In this document: positions 60,508 through 60,716 of the stretch, one piece after another
Layout: the number at the start of each line of letters is the position of its first letter
How positions within the stretch are numbered: the stretch's first letter is position 1
DNA from: an uncultured Clostridia bacterium
GTDB lineage: Bacteria; Bacillota; Clostridia; Christensenellales; UBA1242
Reading direction: 5' to 3'
Assembly (NCBI GenBank): GCA_949841045.1
Contig: CATKXS010000001.1
Coordinates: 1-60,716, forward strand
DNA: 60,716 nt
Made by a program: the position numbers and the translations under genes
Notes under the pieces: model-generated
Told to the model about the DNA's origin: nothing
Seen by the model: only the letters and a program-made list of their open reading frames with translations
Database searches by the model: none

Positions 60508-60716
60508 TTATTCGTTATTTAAGAGATTATAACGCTCTGTATGAACGATAGCACTAAATAGCATCTCACGGCAGTTTGGATAAAGTTTGTCAAGGTTTTT
60601 CAAAAAGTCTTTTGCCTTTTCTCTTTCAGTATGTTTATCGACAGGGCAGATATTTTTTAAAACTGGGAAATCTTTGCTGACCCTTTGAATATCACTTTCG
60701 TCACAATAGATTAGAG
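60508..60716 (-). CDS. C-terminal part of an unidentified protein (cut by window end)
   Basis: The last ~69 codons are open to the window edge: LIYCDESDIQRVSKDFPVLK at the start of the visible part and HTERYNLLNNE at the end. Soluble and helical, with three cysteines. Too little to name. Same strand as gpmI, 89 nt upstream of it, so possibly co-transcribed. Confidence 0.65.
   Translation of the reverse strand, partial: LIYCDESDIQRVSKDFPVLKNICPVDKHTEREKAKDFLKNLDKLYPNCREMLFSAIVHTERYNLLNNE

Overview
The window reads as a chromosomal segment of a low-GC, standard-code Firmicute, most likely an uncultured gut-type member of the Clostridia. Supporting signs are AAGGAGG ribosome-binding sites, TTGACA/TATAAT promoters, a Spo0A homologue, WhiA, zinc-type S14, and a KOW protein between map and infA. 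No taxonomic search was possible, so this placement is an inference.

Layout: (1) 1-600: the last ~59 nt of a 16S rRNA followed by a terminator and repeats instead of 23S rRNA. (2) 601-5032: short, separately promoted genes of unknown function, including two tandem paralogous zinc-ribbon proteins and a 607-aa coiled-coil protein on the other strand. (3) 5130-16710: an inositol-monophosphatase-family enzyme, a 3191-aa surface lipoprotein and a small lipoprotein. (4) 16810-18000: a small XRE repressor with two perfect palindromic operators, tRNA-Met and a decayed tRNA-Met copy. (5) 18109-24734: housekeeping genes (YqeY, metallophosphoesterase, beta-propeller-like lipoprotein, Spo0A-like regulator, mini-pyrophosphatase, MazG-like protein, APH-fold kinase, RdgB, HAD). 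(6) 24831-32346: accessory genes (phage-fibre-like coiled coil, SH3 membrane protein, CAT-like acetyltransferase, SUKH protein, nucleotidase-like HAD), tRNA-Leu and a broken tRNA-Leu copy. (7) 32558-49021: the S10-spc-alpha ribosomal superoperon, rpsJ to rplQ, with secY, adk, map, infA and rpoA. It is driven by a strong promoter with a ~255-nt structured leader. (8) 49238-57555: GNAT, dtd, a PHP protein, whiA, dnaE and a second XRE regulator. (9) 57699-58764: a tRNA array (Gly, Arg, His, Gln, Gln, Lys) with broken tRNA-Lys copies. (10) 58916-60716: gpmI and the 3' end of one further gene.

The superoperon supplies both ribosomal subunits, RNA polymerase alpha, the Sec channel, adenylate kinase and IF1 from one promoter region. 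The genes are tightly packed or overlapping except for a repeat-filled gap between secY and adk.

Four things stand out. The Spo0A homologue has Glu in place of its phosphoacceptor Asp. Broken tRNA copies lie beside intact tRNAs, and two of them carry an identical 32-nt palindromic element. L24 has a ~135-residue histone-H1-like tail. A dispersed REP-like palindrome occurs at the orphan 16S, between secY and adk, and in accessory DNA.
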